Source: CAILZL01 sp035548495 (lineage in GTDB: Bacteria > Pseudomonadota > Gammaproteobacteria > Steroidobacterales > Steroidobacteraceae). From it: DNA of 64,000 nucleotides. This document shows positions 1 to 10,700 of the stretch, piece after piece. Where the stretch lies: assembly GCA_035548495.1 (NCBI GenBank), contig DASZSV010000076.1:47100-111099 (forward strand), in the 5' to 3' direction. Position 1 is the first letter of the stretch, and every line of letters begins with the position of its first letter. The notes under the pieces were generated by a model, which saw nothing but the letters and a program-made list of their open reading frames with translations, had not been told where the DNA came from and ran no database searches. The position numbers were made by a program, and so were the translations under genes.

Positions 1-1
1 G

Positions 2-991
2 CACGATCATTATTCCAGCCATCGTCATGACGATGAGGATCACGACCATGACCATGACCACCGTCATGATCATGATCATGATTATCATCAAGATCGTCAT
101 CACGCCCAGGTAATCGCCGATCACTCGCGCGCCTTCGTCGTCGGCATTCTGCTCAATACCGGCTTTGTGGTCGTCGAAGTCATTTATGGATTCATATCCA
201 ATTCGCTTGCCTTGCTTTCAGATGCGGGTCATAACCTCAGCGATGTATTTGGATTACTGCTTGCATGGGGTGCAACCTATCTTGCGACCCGGCTGCCAAC
301 CAAGCATCGAACCTATGGCTGGCGGCGTGCTTCGATACTGGCTGCATTGATCAATGCTGTGGCGTTGCTGATCGCAGTGGGTGTCATCATCCTGGAAGCC
401 ATACTGCGGCTGATTCATCCGCAACCAATAGTGATCAGCACGATGATATGGATTGCAGCGGCGGGGATTGTGGTTAATGCCGCGTCAGCATGGCTGTTTG
501 CAAAGGGAAGCAAAAATGATCTGAATGTCCGCAGCGCGTTCATGCACCTTGCCGCCGATGCGGTGATATCGCTGGGCGTGGTCATTGCCGGAATACTGAT
601 CCATTATACCGGATGGGTGTGGCTGGATCCCGTGGTCAGCATTGCCGTTGCCGCGGTGATTACGATTGGCACCTGGAACCTGCTGCGTGAGTCGCTTAAT
701 TTGTCGATGGATGCCGTTCCTGCACATATTGATCCGCATGCGGTCGAACGCTACCTGATGCAACTGCCTGATGTGAAAGCCGTGCACGACCTGCACATCT
801 GGGCAATGAGCACCACTGAAGTTGCAATGACGGTGCATCTGGTGATGCAGCCCATGCCGGCCGATGATGATTTTCTGCACACACTTTCTTCTGATCTCGA
901 AGAACGCTTTGCGATTCATCACGTCACCGCGCAAATAGAACACGGTACTGATGGCATGTCCTGTGCACGTGAACCTGCACATGTGGTGTAA
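2..991 (+). CDS. Cation diffusion facilitator, CzcD/ZitB type (5' partial)
   Basis: Inner-membrane metal/proton antiporter of the CDF family, probably exporting Zn, Cd or Co. The reading frame is open from base 2, so the true start lies upstream. About 40 His/Asp-rich residues come first, with many His-Asp repeats, as in the cytosolic metal-sensing tails of CzcD-like proteins. The membrane-embedded site is visible as DAGHNLSD in TM2 and HLAAD in TM5, the HxxxD pair typical of Zn transporters. The cytoplasmic C-terminal domain contains VHDLHIW. The window holds 329 residues, close to full length. Metal specificity cannot be read from sequence alone. Confidence 0.93.
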   Translation, partial: HDHYSSHRHDDEDHDHDHDHRHDHDHDYHQDRHHAQVIADHSRAFVVGILLNTGFVVVEVIYGFISNSLALLSDAGHNLSDVFGLLLAWGATYLATRLPTKHRTYGWRRASILAALINAVALLIAVGVIILEAILRLIHPQPIVISTMIWIAAAGIVVNAASAWLFAKGSKNDLNVRSAFMHLAADAVISLGVVIAGILIHYTGWVWLDPVVSIAVAAVITIGTWNLLRESLNLSMDAVPAHIDPHAVERYLMQLPDVKAVHDLHIWAMSTTEVAMTVHLVMQPMPADDDFLHTLSSDLEERFAIHHVTAQIEHGTDGMSCAREPAHVV

Positions 992-1142
992 AACAGAGAC
1001 ACAGACACGCAGCATGAATGCAAATGCAGAAAGACGTCTGCCGTCATGAAATAAAAACCATTCTGCTTTTTGTGATGACTGCAATGGAATCAGGCCAACG
1101 CACTGGGACTTGACGCGGTCAATGTTGCATTGCTGGTTTGCA

Positions 1143-1894
1143 TCAGCTCGTCCATTGAAATCCAATGTAATACGATGACACATTGGTCTGTGCCACGTTC
1201 TGCAAACCACGGCCCGCGGAAAACAGCAGGTGGTAATGGTCCGTGAAATCGAACACACCGCCTGCATTGAAGCCGGAACTTGCCTCACTCATGCCTGCTG
1301 TTTCATGAAACAGTTCTGCGCCGAGTACCAGGCGGTGTGTCAGTTGTCGTTGTATCAACCTCCCATAAACCAGTGATTGTCGCTGCTGTCGCCGGGCGTG
1401 AACCAGTATCCGCCACCACCATACATCGTCCAGTCACCAATACTTTTTTGAACCCATACAGGAATGAACAACTGCGCGTGTCCTGCGCCTAGATTCCGCT
1501 CAGCATTGCCGGTGGGCAATTCGACAAGCGGGAACACACCTGCCTGCGGCCGCCAGCCATGATCATCTTCCTGAACAAACCGGTACTTGATGCCAAGTTC
1601 GGTATCGCCATATCCTGCATGTCTTTCTGATTGTTGATCATAGGCGAGCGGCGCAATGAGATGTAATTGCACATCGGGAACAACGCCATAATTCACTTCC
1701 ACTGCGGGAATCACGCCACTGCTTTCATCACTGACATGATTTCCGTTTGCAAAGCCATACACTTCCCAATGCCGGTACTCGACCGGTTCAGGATCGTCAG
1801 TTTGAAAGGGCGGGCCGGCGAATGACACTGCCGGCACGACGCACAACATCAATGCCAGCTGTGACCACGAAAGAGAGCGATGCGCAACCAGCAT
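1143..1894 (-). pseudogene. Outer-membrane transporter-like protein, frameshifted
   Basis: Two minus-strand frames together look like one beta-barrel protein of the phenol-degradation MetA/transporter-like family. Frame one starts at ATG 1894 with a signal peptide ending near SFAGPPF and runs to a stop at 1355 after NHWFMGG. Frame two resumes at once at 1358 with LIQRQLTHRLVLGAEL and ends at 1143 with a typical barrel C-terminus. Adding one base near 1358-1364 restores a continuous protein of about 250 residues with a WFMGWLIQRQ-like join. This is either a real frameshift or a base-calling error. The gene is divergent from the chromate transporter gene. Confidence 0.7.
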
Positions 1895-1969
1895 GTCTGA
1901 TACTCCCTGAAAAACCGGATGTTCATGATAGTATCTCATGACGATAACGACCCACGACTATATGATTCG

Positions 1970-3184
1970 ATGAGTGAGTCCAGTCCAGCAATCATCAATG
2001 CATCCCGGCACAGCGCCCTGGAAGTGTTTCTGGCCTTCCTGCGTCTGGGGTGTATCAGTTTTGGTGGCCCCGTTGCGCATCTCAGTTATTTCCGGGAAGA
2101 GTTTGTGGCACGCAGGGGCTGGTTGAACGAGCATAGTTATGCTGATCTTGTCGCCCTGTGCCAATTCCTGCCCGGCCCTGCCAGCAGCCAAGTGGGCATT
2201 GGATTAGGCCTGTTCCGAAGTGGTTTGAGCGGTGCAGTGGCGGCATGGCTTGGATTCACGTTACCTTCAGCGGTTTTGTTGGTGATCTTTGGTTTGCTTT
2301 TACGTCAGTCGGGTCTTCACACCGACGCTGCGTGGCTGCATGGATTGAAAGTTATGGCCGTTGCCGTGGTTGCTCAAGCGGTGTGGGCCATGGGCCGCAG
2401 TTTGTGTCCGGATCGTTCACGTGCAACACTGGCCTTGTTGTCAGCAATGCTGGTGAGTGTATTACCCAGTGCATGGACACCCATTGGCGTCATTGTGTTG
2501 GGCGCATTGATCGGCCGCATGTGGCTGCGACCGCAACAGGCATTACCACATGCTCCATTTCCCATCCAGTTCAGTAAACGCGTTGGCGTGATATTGCTGA
2601 CCACTACAATAGCGCTGCTGATTGGATTGCCATGGGTCGCTCATGAATCCGGCAATCAAGCAGTGCAACTGTTCGACCGTTTTTTCAGGGCAGGTGCCCT
2701 GGTGTTTGGCGGCGGTCATGTCGTGTTGCCGGTGCTGCAAACAGAAGTCGTTGCACCGGGCTGGGTGTCCAATCAAACCTTTCTTGCCGGATATGGTGCT
2801 GCGCAAGCCATACCCGGTCCCTTGTTCACTTTCGCCGCATATCTGGGCGCCGTGTCATCCGCTTTACCCAACGGCTGGCCAGGTGCCGCAATTGCATTGG
2901 TAGCAATATTTTTGCCGGGCTTTCTGCTGGTGCTTGCCATGCTGCCACTATGGGATGTGGCAAGGGTTCATCCATCCATGCAACAGGCGGTGATGGGTAT
3001 CAATGCTGCTGTTGTCGGATTGTTGCTTGCCGCCCTGTACAATCCTGTGTGGACCAGCGCCATTCACACCTCTGCGGATTTTGCACTGGCATTGATGGCG
3101 TTCATGCTTCTGGTCTTCTGGAAAGTGCCCCCGTGGCTGGTGGCCATCGCTTGCGCGCTTGCCGGAGCATCTGGATGGCTTTGA
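1970..3184 (+). CDS. chrA: ChrA-type chromate/anion transporter
   Basis: CHR-family inner-membrane protein of 404 residues with two homologous CHR halves. The N-half carries the SFGGPVAHLSYFREEFV signature and the C-half carries FGGGHVVLPVL. Long-chain ChrA proteins export chromate or related oxyanions. The start is placed at ATG 1970, giving MSESSPAI; an upstream in-frame ATG at 1919 lies inside the region divergent from the neighbouring outer-membrane gene and would add 17 poorly conserved residues. No chrB-type regulator is adjacent. The substrate is inferred from the family, and sulfate or another oxyanion is possible. Confidence 0.88.
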   Translation: MSESSPAIINASRHSALEVFLAFLRLGCISFGGPVAHLSYFREEFVARRGWLNEHSYADLVALCQFLPGPASSQVGIGLGLFRSGLSGAVAAWLGFTLPSAVLLVIFGLLLRQSGLHTDAAWLHGLKVMAVAVVAQAVWAMGRSLCPDRSRATLALLSAMLVSVLPSAWTPIGVIVLGALIGRMWLRPQQALPHAPFPIQFSKRVGVILLTTTIALLIGLPWVAHESGNQAVQLFDRFFRAGALVFGGGHVVLPVLQTEVVAPGWVSNQTFLAGYGAAQAIPGPLFTFAAYLGAVSSALPNGWPGAAIALVAIFLPGFLLVLAMLPLWDVARVHPSMQQAVMGINAAVVGLLLAALYNPVWTSAIHTSADFALALMAFMLLVFWKVPPWLVAIACALAGASGWL

Positions 3185-3448
3185 ACAACATGCGTTGAAC
3201 CGTCAATCACATTCACGGCATTCACTATCGGTTACGTCGGTGTGTTCTCGCTCATCATCAACGACATGCTCAAGTCGCTGGTCTTTGGACGCATGCGACA
3301 GGCAGATTAGAGATGTTTCCTGCGATACTGGCAAAAGATGCAAGCCTTTCTCCCGCCAGAAGAATTCTGGGTTATCCGGCATGGCATCAGGATGACCAGC
3401 ATGGCGGCCGCACAATGACACGTTGATTCGGGATAACCGTAGCTGATG
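3185..3448. other. Noncoding spacer before the efflux operon
   Basis: About 260 bases between the chrA stop and the response-regulator promoter region. No convincing ORF, repeat or terminator hairpin is visible. Overlapping short ORFs on both strands show no family resemblance and lack ribosome binding sites. Confidence 0.5.
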
Positions 3449-3487
3449 CTTACGATTTTCTTACGCGAGGATTGATATAGTAGTTGA
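3449..3487 (+). promoter_or_regulatory. Candidate regulator box and promoter of the RR-HK-RND operon
   Basis: A perfect hexamer direct repeat, CTTACG-N5-CTTACG, occupies 3449-3465. Its 11-base period is the arrangement bound by PmrA/QseB-type OmpR-family regulators. A -10-like TATAGT follows at 3476-3481. The predicted transcript start falls at about 3488, which is the A of the regulator's ATG, and no Shine-Dalgarno lies within 15 bases, so a leaderless transcript is possible. Autoregulation is inferred from the repeat layout. Confidence 0.5.
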
Positions 3488-4168
3488 ATGAATATCCTGC
3501 TCATCGAGGACAACCGCGACCTGGCTGCCAACATCGGCGAGTTTCTGACCTCTCGCGACGTCATCGTGGATTATGCATACGATGGATCAAGCGGTCTGCA
3601 TCTGGCCACGGTCAATGCATATGATGCAGTGATCCTCGATCTGAATCTGCCTGGCATGGATGGCATTACATTGTGTCAGCGGCTGCGGGGAGGCCTTCGC
3701 CGCAATCTTCCGGTGCTGATGCTGACTGCACGCGATACCGAGCAGGACAAGCTGATGGGCTTTGACGCCGGCGCGGATGACTACCTTACCAAACCTTTCT
3801 CCCTGCTTGAATTGTTCGCCCGCCTGAAAGCAATGCAACGCCGCCATTCGGCAGTAAATGGTTTGCTGGAAATTGCCGACCTGAGTTTCGACACGAATAC
3901 AAAAGTGGTGCGGCGCGCCGGCCGGTCGATTGAACTGACACCCATCGGCCTGCGTTTGCTTGAACAGTTGATGCTTGCCTCGCCCGGGCTGGTGACGCGT
4001 GCACAAATCGAACGCACCGTGTGGGGCGATGACCCGCCACAAAGCGACGCTGCACTGCGCGGTCATATTCACGCATTGCGTGCTGCCATAGATGCGGACA
4101 GTGAGCGCAAGCTGTTGCACACGGTTCACGGCACCGGCTACCGGTTGTCACTTGATGATGCGCTCTAG
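3488..4168 (+). CDS. OmpR-family response regulator
   Basis: A 226-residue regulator with an N-terminal receiver domain and a C-terminal winged-helix DNA-binding domain, closest in appearance to the QseB/PmrA group. The acidic pocket is Glu7/Asp8, the phosphoacceptor is Asp51 in AVILDLNLPGMDG, and the conserved Lys lies in LTKPFSLLEL. The effector domain ends with VHGTGYRLS. It is first in a five-gene operon and overlaps the kinase gene by 14 bases. It probably controls the downstream efflux pump and, through the direct repeat at 3449, itself. Confidence 0.93.
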   Translation: MNILLIEDNRDLAANIGEFLTSRDVIVDYAYDGSSGLHLATVNAYDAVILDLNLPGMDGITLCQRLRGGLRRNLPVLMLTARDTEQDKLMGFDAGADDYLTKPFSLLELFARLKAMQRRHSAVNGLLEIADLSFDTNTKVVRRAGRSIELTPIGLRLLEQLMLASPGLVTRAQIERTVWGDDPPQSDAALRGHIHALRAAIDADSERKLLHTVHGTGYRLSLDDAL

Positions 4169-5438
4169 TCTCACACTGCGGTCACGCTTTCTGTTTGCCA
4201 TGCTGGCTGTGGTGCTGCTGCTGTGTGTAACGTTCGGCCTGACAGTGCATCGCTTCATCGAGATACTTGAAGATGAATTGCTGCATCAGACGCTGGTGCG
4301 CGAGATGCAGGACTTTGCGCGTGATTACTCCGTTAACCCGCAGACCATGCCGCCATCCACCGGTGAATTGAGCGGCTACATTGTGCAGCGTGGACAAGTT
4401 GCGGCTGATCTGCCACAGGCATTGCGGAATCTTGCCACCGGATTTCATGAAGACATTGTGATCAATGACAGGAACTACTACGTTGCCCGGCAGGATGTAT
4501 CCGGGTCGGCACTGTATCTGTTGCTGGATACAGAGCGTGTTGAAGCCATTGAAACAGAAGTAACCACGGTGGCGGTAATCAGTGGATTGATTGCAGTGGC
4601 GCTTGCCGCGCTACTCGCCATGATGCTGACGCGCACCGTAATGCGGCCTGTCACAGCACTGGCCACGAATGTTGCAGAACTTGACCCCCGCCGTCGCGGG
4701 TTGCGGCTGCGTGGAACATTTGCTGATCGTGAGATCGGTGTTATTGCCACGGCATTCGATGATTATCTCGCACGTCTTGATCAGGTACTGGAACGGGAGC
4801 AGGCCTTCACCGAAGATGCCAGTCATGAGTTGCGGACTCCATTGTCCATCATTGACAGTGCAGCACAATTGCTTGACGAAGAAAAACAACTGTCCACGCA
4901 AGGCCGCGAACGGCTGGTCCGCATCCGGCGTGCATGCGGACAGATGCAGTCGTTGATTGATGCGTTGCTGTTTCTGGCGCGTGAACAGAATGCCGGTGCT
5001 GCACAACCGTGCGCACTGGACGAAATTGTAGGCGAGGCTGCTGATATCGCACGCAGCATGACGGCCGGAAAAAATATCAGCATTGACGTGCAGGTCGAAC
5101 CCGTGACGGTCACCGCGCCTCCGGGTATGGCGGCCAGCGTCGTCAACAATCTGGTGCTTAATGCAGTGAACTTCACACAGCAAGGCTTGATCGAGATCAG
5201 GCTCGCATCTACAGGACTGACAGTACGCGATACGGGTGCGGGCATTGCACCCACCGACCTCGCACATATTTTCGAACGCCGTTATCGCGGAATGCAAAGC
5301 CGCGGACTGGGTCTGGGTCTGTACCTCGTAAGCCGCATGTGTCAACACCTTGGCTGGCACATCGAAGCTGACAGCACTCAGGGTATGGGCACCAGCTTTG
5401 TCATTACCTTCTCCGCCGCCGGGAACAGCGACGCATGA
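4155..5438 (+). CDS. Sensor histidine kinase of the efflux operon
   Basis: Inner-membrane kinase of 427 residues. TM1 lies near the N-terminus (FLFAMLAVVLLLC), followed by a periplasmic sensor of about 130 residues, TM2 (VISGLIAVALAALLAMML), a HAMP region, the H-box EDASHELRTPLS and a HATPase domain with N-box VVNNLVLNAVNF and GLGLGLYL. The start is set at ATG 4155, where MMRSS precedes TM1; the more upstream ATG at 4092 would encode residues shadowing the regulator gene. The periplasmic domain is not a family I recognise, so the signal is unknown. Confidence 0.93.
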   Translation: MMRSSLTLRSRFLFAMLAVVLLLCVTFGLTVHRFIEILEDELLHQTLVREMQDFARDYSVNPQTMPPSTGELSGYIVQRGQVAADLPQALRNLATGFHEDIVINDRNYYVARQDVSGSALYLLLDTERVEAIETEVTTVAVISGLIAVALAALLAMMLTRTVMRPVTALATNVAELDPRRRGLRLRGTFADREIGVIATAFDDYLARLDQVLEREQAFTEDASHELRTPLSIIDSAAQLLDEEKQLSTQGRERLVRIRRACGQMQSLIDALLFLAREQNAGAAQPCALDEIVGEAADIARSMTAGKNISIDVQVEPVTVTAPPGMAASVVNNLVLNAVNFTQQGLIEIRLASTGLTVRDTGAGIAPTDLAHIFERRYRGMQSRGLGLGLYLVSRMCQHLGWHIEADSTQGMGTSFVITFSAAGNSDA

Positions 5439-6718
5439 ACAAATCCACTGCAGACCGGCTTTGTTGTCTGATGATTTTCGTGCTGGCTTTATCAGTACCA
5501 GCAGCCACCATCGCACAGCAATCATCATCCGGCGCCGCGTCGCTGACACTGGATGAAGCCCTTGCAGAAGCGCGCAATGCCAATATGCAATTGCCGGAAG
5601 CACGGTTCAGAGTGGAACAGGCGCTTGCGCGCGTGCGTGAAGCAAGCGGCGAACGGTATCCGAAGCTGTCCATTGAAGGTGATTTGCATGGCGGCACACC
5701 ACAAACCTATGCCAGCGATGACGCAATGGGCCGTGTGTTGCTGCAAACACCGATCTATACCGGCGGAGAGTTGCGCGCCAATATCGATCGCAGTCATGCT
5801 GAAGCGGAATCGTCGCTTGCCGGTTATCAGATTTCAATCAAGGAAGTTGATCGTGCGGTGCGCATTACCTATGCCCGGATGCTGCGTGACGAAGCAACAT
5901 TGGCACTGCGCGAACGCGCTATTGCTCGTTTGCAGGCTTACTTCATTGTGGTGCGTGCACGTCAAGCCGCCGGTCAGGGCATTGCTGCCGATGTGCTGCG
6001 CACGCAGCAACGGCTCACCAGCGCACAAGCCGATCTTGCATCGGCGCAACTGGACCTGGATCAGGACAGCATGACATTGAATGATTTGCTGGGCCGTGCG
6101 CCGGAGGAACCGTTGTCCATTGCAGCAGTGCCTGATCCAGAGCCATCGCGAACGTCAGCAAGGCAGCCCTGGCTTGTAATCCCTGATGTTTCACAATCAG
6201 ATGCCGATGTGCGCGCCGGCCAGGCCGGACTTCAGGCAGCACGCGCAGGGCGCAAACCGCATGTGTCGCTCGAAGCAGATGTTGGGGCGCAATCATATGG
6301 GTCCGGTCCTGCACCGCTTAATAATGGCACAGGCACCGGTGCTCAGGTGTTGCTGAAATTTTCGGTGCCGCTATGGGACAACGGCATTTCCCGCGCACGC
6401 ATGGATGAAGCACAGGCAGCATTGGGTGAAGCGCGTCAACACAAGATGATTGTCGAACGCACAGCGCGTCTGGCATGGATGCAGGCCGCGGGCAGCATTG
6501 ACACTCTTTACAATGAATATCGGGCGTTGCGTGCATCTGCATCCACGGCACGCGACGCCAGTCTGCAAGCTGAGAGTTTGTACCGCGGCGGGCAGGGCAC
6601 AACACTGGAGGTACTCGATGCATATGATGCATGGCTGCAAGCCAATCAGGCGTTGCTGGATGTGATTTACAAATACCATGTTGCGCAAGCGGACATGGAA
6701 AGGTGGGGAACCCCATGA
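5435..6718 (+). CDS. TolC-family outer-membrane efflux protein
   Basis: A 427-residue outer-membrane channel subunit of a tripartite efflux system. It has an N-terminal signal peptide (LIFVLALSVPAATIAQQ), then two TolC repeats rich in long helices, with the expected LTLDEALAEARNAN opening and LEVLDAYDAWLQANQALLDV in the C-terminal repeat. Its ATG overlaps the kinase stop as ATGA, and its own TGA overlaps the next ATG. It would connect the RND pump and fusion protein to the exterior. Confidence 0.93.
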   Translation: MNKSTADRLCCLMIFVLALSVPAATIAQQSSSGAASLTLDEALAEARNANMQLPEARFRVEQALARVREASGERYPKLSIEGDLHGGTPQTYASDDAMGRVLLQTPIYTGGELRANIDRSHAEAESSLAGYQISIKEVDRAVRITYARMLRDEATLALRERAIARLQAYFIVVRARQAAGQGIAADVLRTQQRLTSAQADLASAQLDLDQDSMTLNDLLGRAPEEPLSIAAVPDPEPSRTSARQPWLVIPDVSQSDADVRAGQAGLQAARAGRKPHVSLEADVGAQSYGSGPAPLNNGTGTGAQVLLKFSVPLWDNGISRARMDEAQAALGEARQHKMIVERTARLAWMQAAGSIDTLYNEYRALRASASTARDASLQAESLYRGGQGTTLEVLDAYDAWLQANQALLDVIYKYHVAQADMERWGTP

Positions 6719-7740
6719 ACTGCCTCTTTGTCCGGAACAAACTTTTGATGTGTGCCGTGCTCGTTGCCGGTTCGCTGTTTGCAGCGTGCACACATAACAA
6801 TGACTCCAGCAGCGAACCATCAAATGCAGCGGTTGCTGATCACGGCAACAGTACGGCAACGCACGTGCCAGTGCATGTTGCTGCGGTCAGTCGTGAAAGC
6901 GTGGCGGTGATCATTGCTGCACCGGGTCACACCGATGCATTGCGTCAGGAGCGTATCCGCGCGCCCTTTGCAAGCCGATTGATTGCACTGAACGTGGCGG
7001 ATGGCGACCATGTCAGCAAAGGTGAGAAGGTTGCAATCGTGTTGTCGAAGAACAGTGCCGCTGCACTTGCCGGTGCTGAACAAATGCTGGCATCGGCACA
7101 CAGTGATGCTGACAAGGCGGATGCACAACGTGCAGTGCAACTGGCACGCAGTCATCTTGTGCAGCAGACGCTCAATGCGCCTTCCGATGGCGTGGTGTTG
7201 TCGCATGCTGCTGAAACCGGTGATTATGTGGATGAGGGAGAAATACTGGTAACGCTGGCGGATGCGAGCTCGGTGTACTTCAATGCACAGGTATCACAGG
7301 GTGATGTCGATCGTGTTCGCGCCGGGCAGACAGCGCACATTGATGTTCCGGCACTCAGTGCGCAAGCCATTGATGCCACGGTTCATGGACATCTGCCGGT
7401 GGCATCAAGTCAGGATTTCAGTGCGCCCGTGCGTCTGGATTTCTCCGCGAAACATCCGGTCATGCAAGTGGGCCTGTTTGGCATCGCGCACATCATCGTC
7501 GCACAACATGCCAATGCCACGGTCATTCCGGCTAGCGCGATTCTGCGCGACGATGTCAATGGTGTATCACGCATTGCCATCATCGACGCCGGTGTGGCGC
7601 ACTGGCTCACGGTGGAGACGGGCACGCAGCAGGGTGATCGTGTTGAAATTCTGCAACCTGCCATCGATACAGGTACGTCAGTCATTGTTGATGGACAGGT
7701 TGGATTGCCCGAAGGTGCCAGGGCGGTGGTGCAGCAGTGA
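6715..7740 (+). CDS. RND efflux membrane-fusion lipoprotein
   Basis: Periplasmic adaptor (HlyD/AcrA family) of 341 residues. The ATG at 6715 overlaps the previous stop. The signal ends in a lipobox, LFAAC, so the protein is probably lipid-anchored in the inner membrane. It carries the lipoyl-like halves (IRAPFASRL...VADGDHVSKGEKV and LNAPSDGVVL...GDYVDEGE), a short helical hairpin, and a C-terminal beta-barrel and membrane-proximal region. The hairpin is short compared with AcrA, which may affect how it contacts the TolC partner. Confidence 0.92.
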   Translation: MNCLFVRNKLLMCAVLVAGSLFAACTHNNDSSSEPSNAAVADHGNSTATHVPVHVAAVSRESVAVIIAAPGHTDALRQERIRAPFASRLIALNVADGDHVSKGEKVAIVLSKNSAAALAGAEQMLASAHSDADKADAQRAVQLARSHLVQQTLNAPSDGVVLSHAAETGDYVDEGEILVTLADASSVYFNAQVSQGDVDRVRAGQTAHIDVPALSAQAIDATVHGHLPVASSQDFSAPVRLDFSAKHPVMQVGLFGIAHIIVAQHANATVIPASAILRDDVNGVSRIAIIDAGVAHWLTVETGTQQGDRVEILQPAIDTGTSVIVDGQVGLPEGARAVVQQ

Positions 7741-10700
7741 ACATCATTGAACGAATACGACAGCGGCCACACGCCATCTTCGGCGTGCTGATACTGGTTG
7801 CCATTGCCGGTGTTTATTTTGTCAGACAATTGCCGTCATCCATTTTTCCTTCCGTCACATTTCCAATCGTCAAAGTGATTGCCGACGCCGGTGAGGAACC
7901 GGCAGCCCGCATGATGCCCACGGTGACAAGACCGCTGGAAGAAGCCATTCGCCGTGTACCGGGCGTGACACTGGTGCGATCCATCACTTCGCGTGGTTCA
8001 TCAGAGTTGTCCGCTGAATTCAATTGGGGCACGGACATGCAGGTTGCGCTTCAACGCGTGCAGAGTGAAACCCAGCGCATCAAGCCTGATCTGCCTGCTG
8101 ATACGCGCATTGATGTGGAATGGATGGATACTTCCATCTTTCCCATTCTTGGCTATGCATTGACGTCGGACACATTGACGCAAGCGCAGCTGTGGGAGTT
8201 GGCGGAATACACCATCAAGCCAGCACTGCTTAACATTGACGGTGTGTCGCAAATTCAGGTGCAGGGCGGCCGGCAACGCGAGTTTCAGATAAGGTTGAAC
8301 GCCAGTGCATTGCAAGGAAGGGGTTTATCCGCTGCCGATGTGGTGGCAGCGGTGCGCGCCAACAACACCGTACTGTCTGCAGGACTGACAGAACGTAATC
8401 ATGAATTGTATCTCGCACTGGTTACCGGCCGGGTTCATGGCATCGAAGGACTGTCGGACATTTCGGTGCCCGTCAGAACAGGTCCACCCGCAACACTATC
8501 CGACCTCGGTGAACTGTCGGTCGAGAATGAAGTGTCCTACATTCGTACCACCGCCAATGGCAAACCGGCGGTGTTGATCAATGTCATTCGTCAGCCCTCT
8601 GCCAATACCGTGGCCATCGCACAAGCAGTGCAGAAGTTGCTTCAGCAACAGCCGCAACTTTTGCCCGCTGGTGCGACATGGACAACCTTCTACGACCAGG
8701 CACGATTTGTTGCGAGTTCGGTGCAAGGTACCGAGGACGCAGTGCTTATCGGTGTGGCGCTGGCTGCCTGTGTGTTGCTGGTATTTCTGCGGCGCTGGTG
8801 GCCAACGCTGGTCGCCACTGCGGCGATTCCTTTCACCGTGGCCATTGTCAGTCTGTTTCTTGGCGCCGCGAATCAAACCATTAATCTCATGACACTTGCA
8901 GGCATCGCAGCGGCACTGGGCCTGATTGCCGATGATGCCATTGTGGTTGTTGAAGACATTGAACGCCATCGTGAAGCGGGTGTGGCGGATCCTGCTGGCA
9001 CAGCATTGGGCAAACTGTTTCCGGCACTGGCCGGTTCCAGCCTTTCCACTGTGATCATCTTTCTGCCGTTCGCCTTTCTGCCCGGCATCACCGGTGCATT
9101 TTTCAAACCGCTGGCGCTGACCATGTCGATTGCACTCATTGCATCGTTTGTCATATGCGTTGTTGCCATACCGCTGGCGATGAGCGGCACTGCGTCACAT
9201 CAACCGGCAGTTGCACCTGAAGATCATTTGATGTCCGCTGCCTTTCAATTTTCCATCTGGCAACGAATCGTGAGGCATCTGGATGCGATGTACGTGCGCA
9301 TTGCAGATGTTTTCGTTGAGCATGGATCAGTTGCTGCGACGGGTCTTGTGTTGTTGGCCATTGCAGGCGGATTGCTGTATCGCCAGACTGGCACTGACTT
9401 TCTGCCTTCCATGGATGAAGGTTCAATCATCATGGATTACTGGACGCCACCCGGCACATCTCTCACTGACACTGATGCGATGCTGAATCATGCGGAAAAA
9501 GTCATCATGTCGCTGCCCGATGTCGCAAGCTATTCACGGCGTACCGGCACGCAGCTTGGCTTTTTCATCACCGAGCCGAATCGCGGCGATTACGTTATCA
9601 ATCTGAAACCACGCAGCCAGCGGCGCGATGTGGATGAAGTGATTGATGCATTGCGCAGCCGCATCGCGGAAATAGAACCCGCTTTGCGTACTGACTTCGG
9701 TCAGCTTATCGAAGACAACCTTGGCGATCTCACTGGTGGCGAACCGCAACCCATCGACATCAAGATTTTCGGCAGCGACGAACTCCTGCTTGAACAGAAG
9801 GCCAGACAGATTGCTGCAATTGTCAGTGATACACCTGGTATTGAAGACACATTCGATGGCATCACCATTGCTGGTCCCGCATTGAACATTCATGTGAATG
9901 CGCCGGCCGCGGCGCGTTTCGGACTGACCACTGAAGAAGTGCACGCACAGGTTGAACCGGCCATCACCGGCACAGTTGCAGACAAGGTTCGCGTTGGTGA
10001 TCGAACTTACGATGTGCGCATACTGCAATCACGGCAAGACCCGCTTGGTGATTTGCGCATCCGGGCAGGAACCGCATTGTTGCCATTACATGAGGTGGCC
10101 AGCATTGACACCGGCACGCCTGAAACAGAAATTGACCGCGAAAACCTGAATACCTATGTTGGTGTAACGGCACGACTGTCCGGCCGTGATCTTGGCAGCA
10201 CCATTACAGAGATTCGCAATCGTATCGACCGCGAGGTGCAGCTTGCACCCGGCATGTCGATCCGTTTCGGCGGACAGTATCAGCAGCAGCAACAGTCATT
10301 TCAGAACCTTCTTTATGTGCTCATCGCAGCATTGATACTGGTTTCACTGGTGGTGTTGTTCGCATTCGAGGACTGGCGTGCGCCTGTGGTGATATCGTTG
10401 TGTGCCATCGCGGTGCTCCCCGGTGCACTGGGGGCGCTGTTACTGACAGGAAAGACGCTGAATGTATCGAGTTATGTCGGCGCCATCATGATGGTGGGCA
10501 TGGTGGCGGAGAATGCCATGTTCGTCATCAATGAAGCCCGCTTCGGGCTTCGCGAAGGATTGACGGTTCATGAAGCATGGAAACGTGCTGCGCAACGTCG
10601 ATTGCGGCCGGTGCTTATGACGGTATTCGCCACCGGCTTTGCATTGATGCCTCTTGCATTGGCGATGGGTGCAGGTTCGCAACTGATGCAGCCCCTGGCG

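Noticed and set aside
485..1288. 267-codon minus-strand ORF over the CDF gene
   Set aside because: Cys/His-rich product with no family resemblance; antisense shadow of a well-supported transporter gene.
4611..5603. 330-codon minus-strand ORF over the kinase gene
   Set aside because: Antisense to clear histidine kinase motifs; composition typical of shadow frames.
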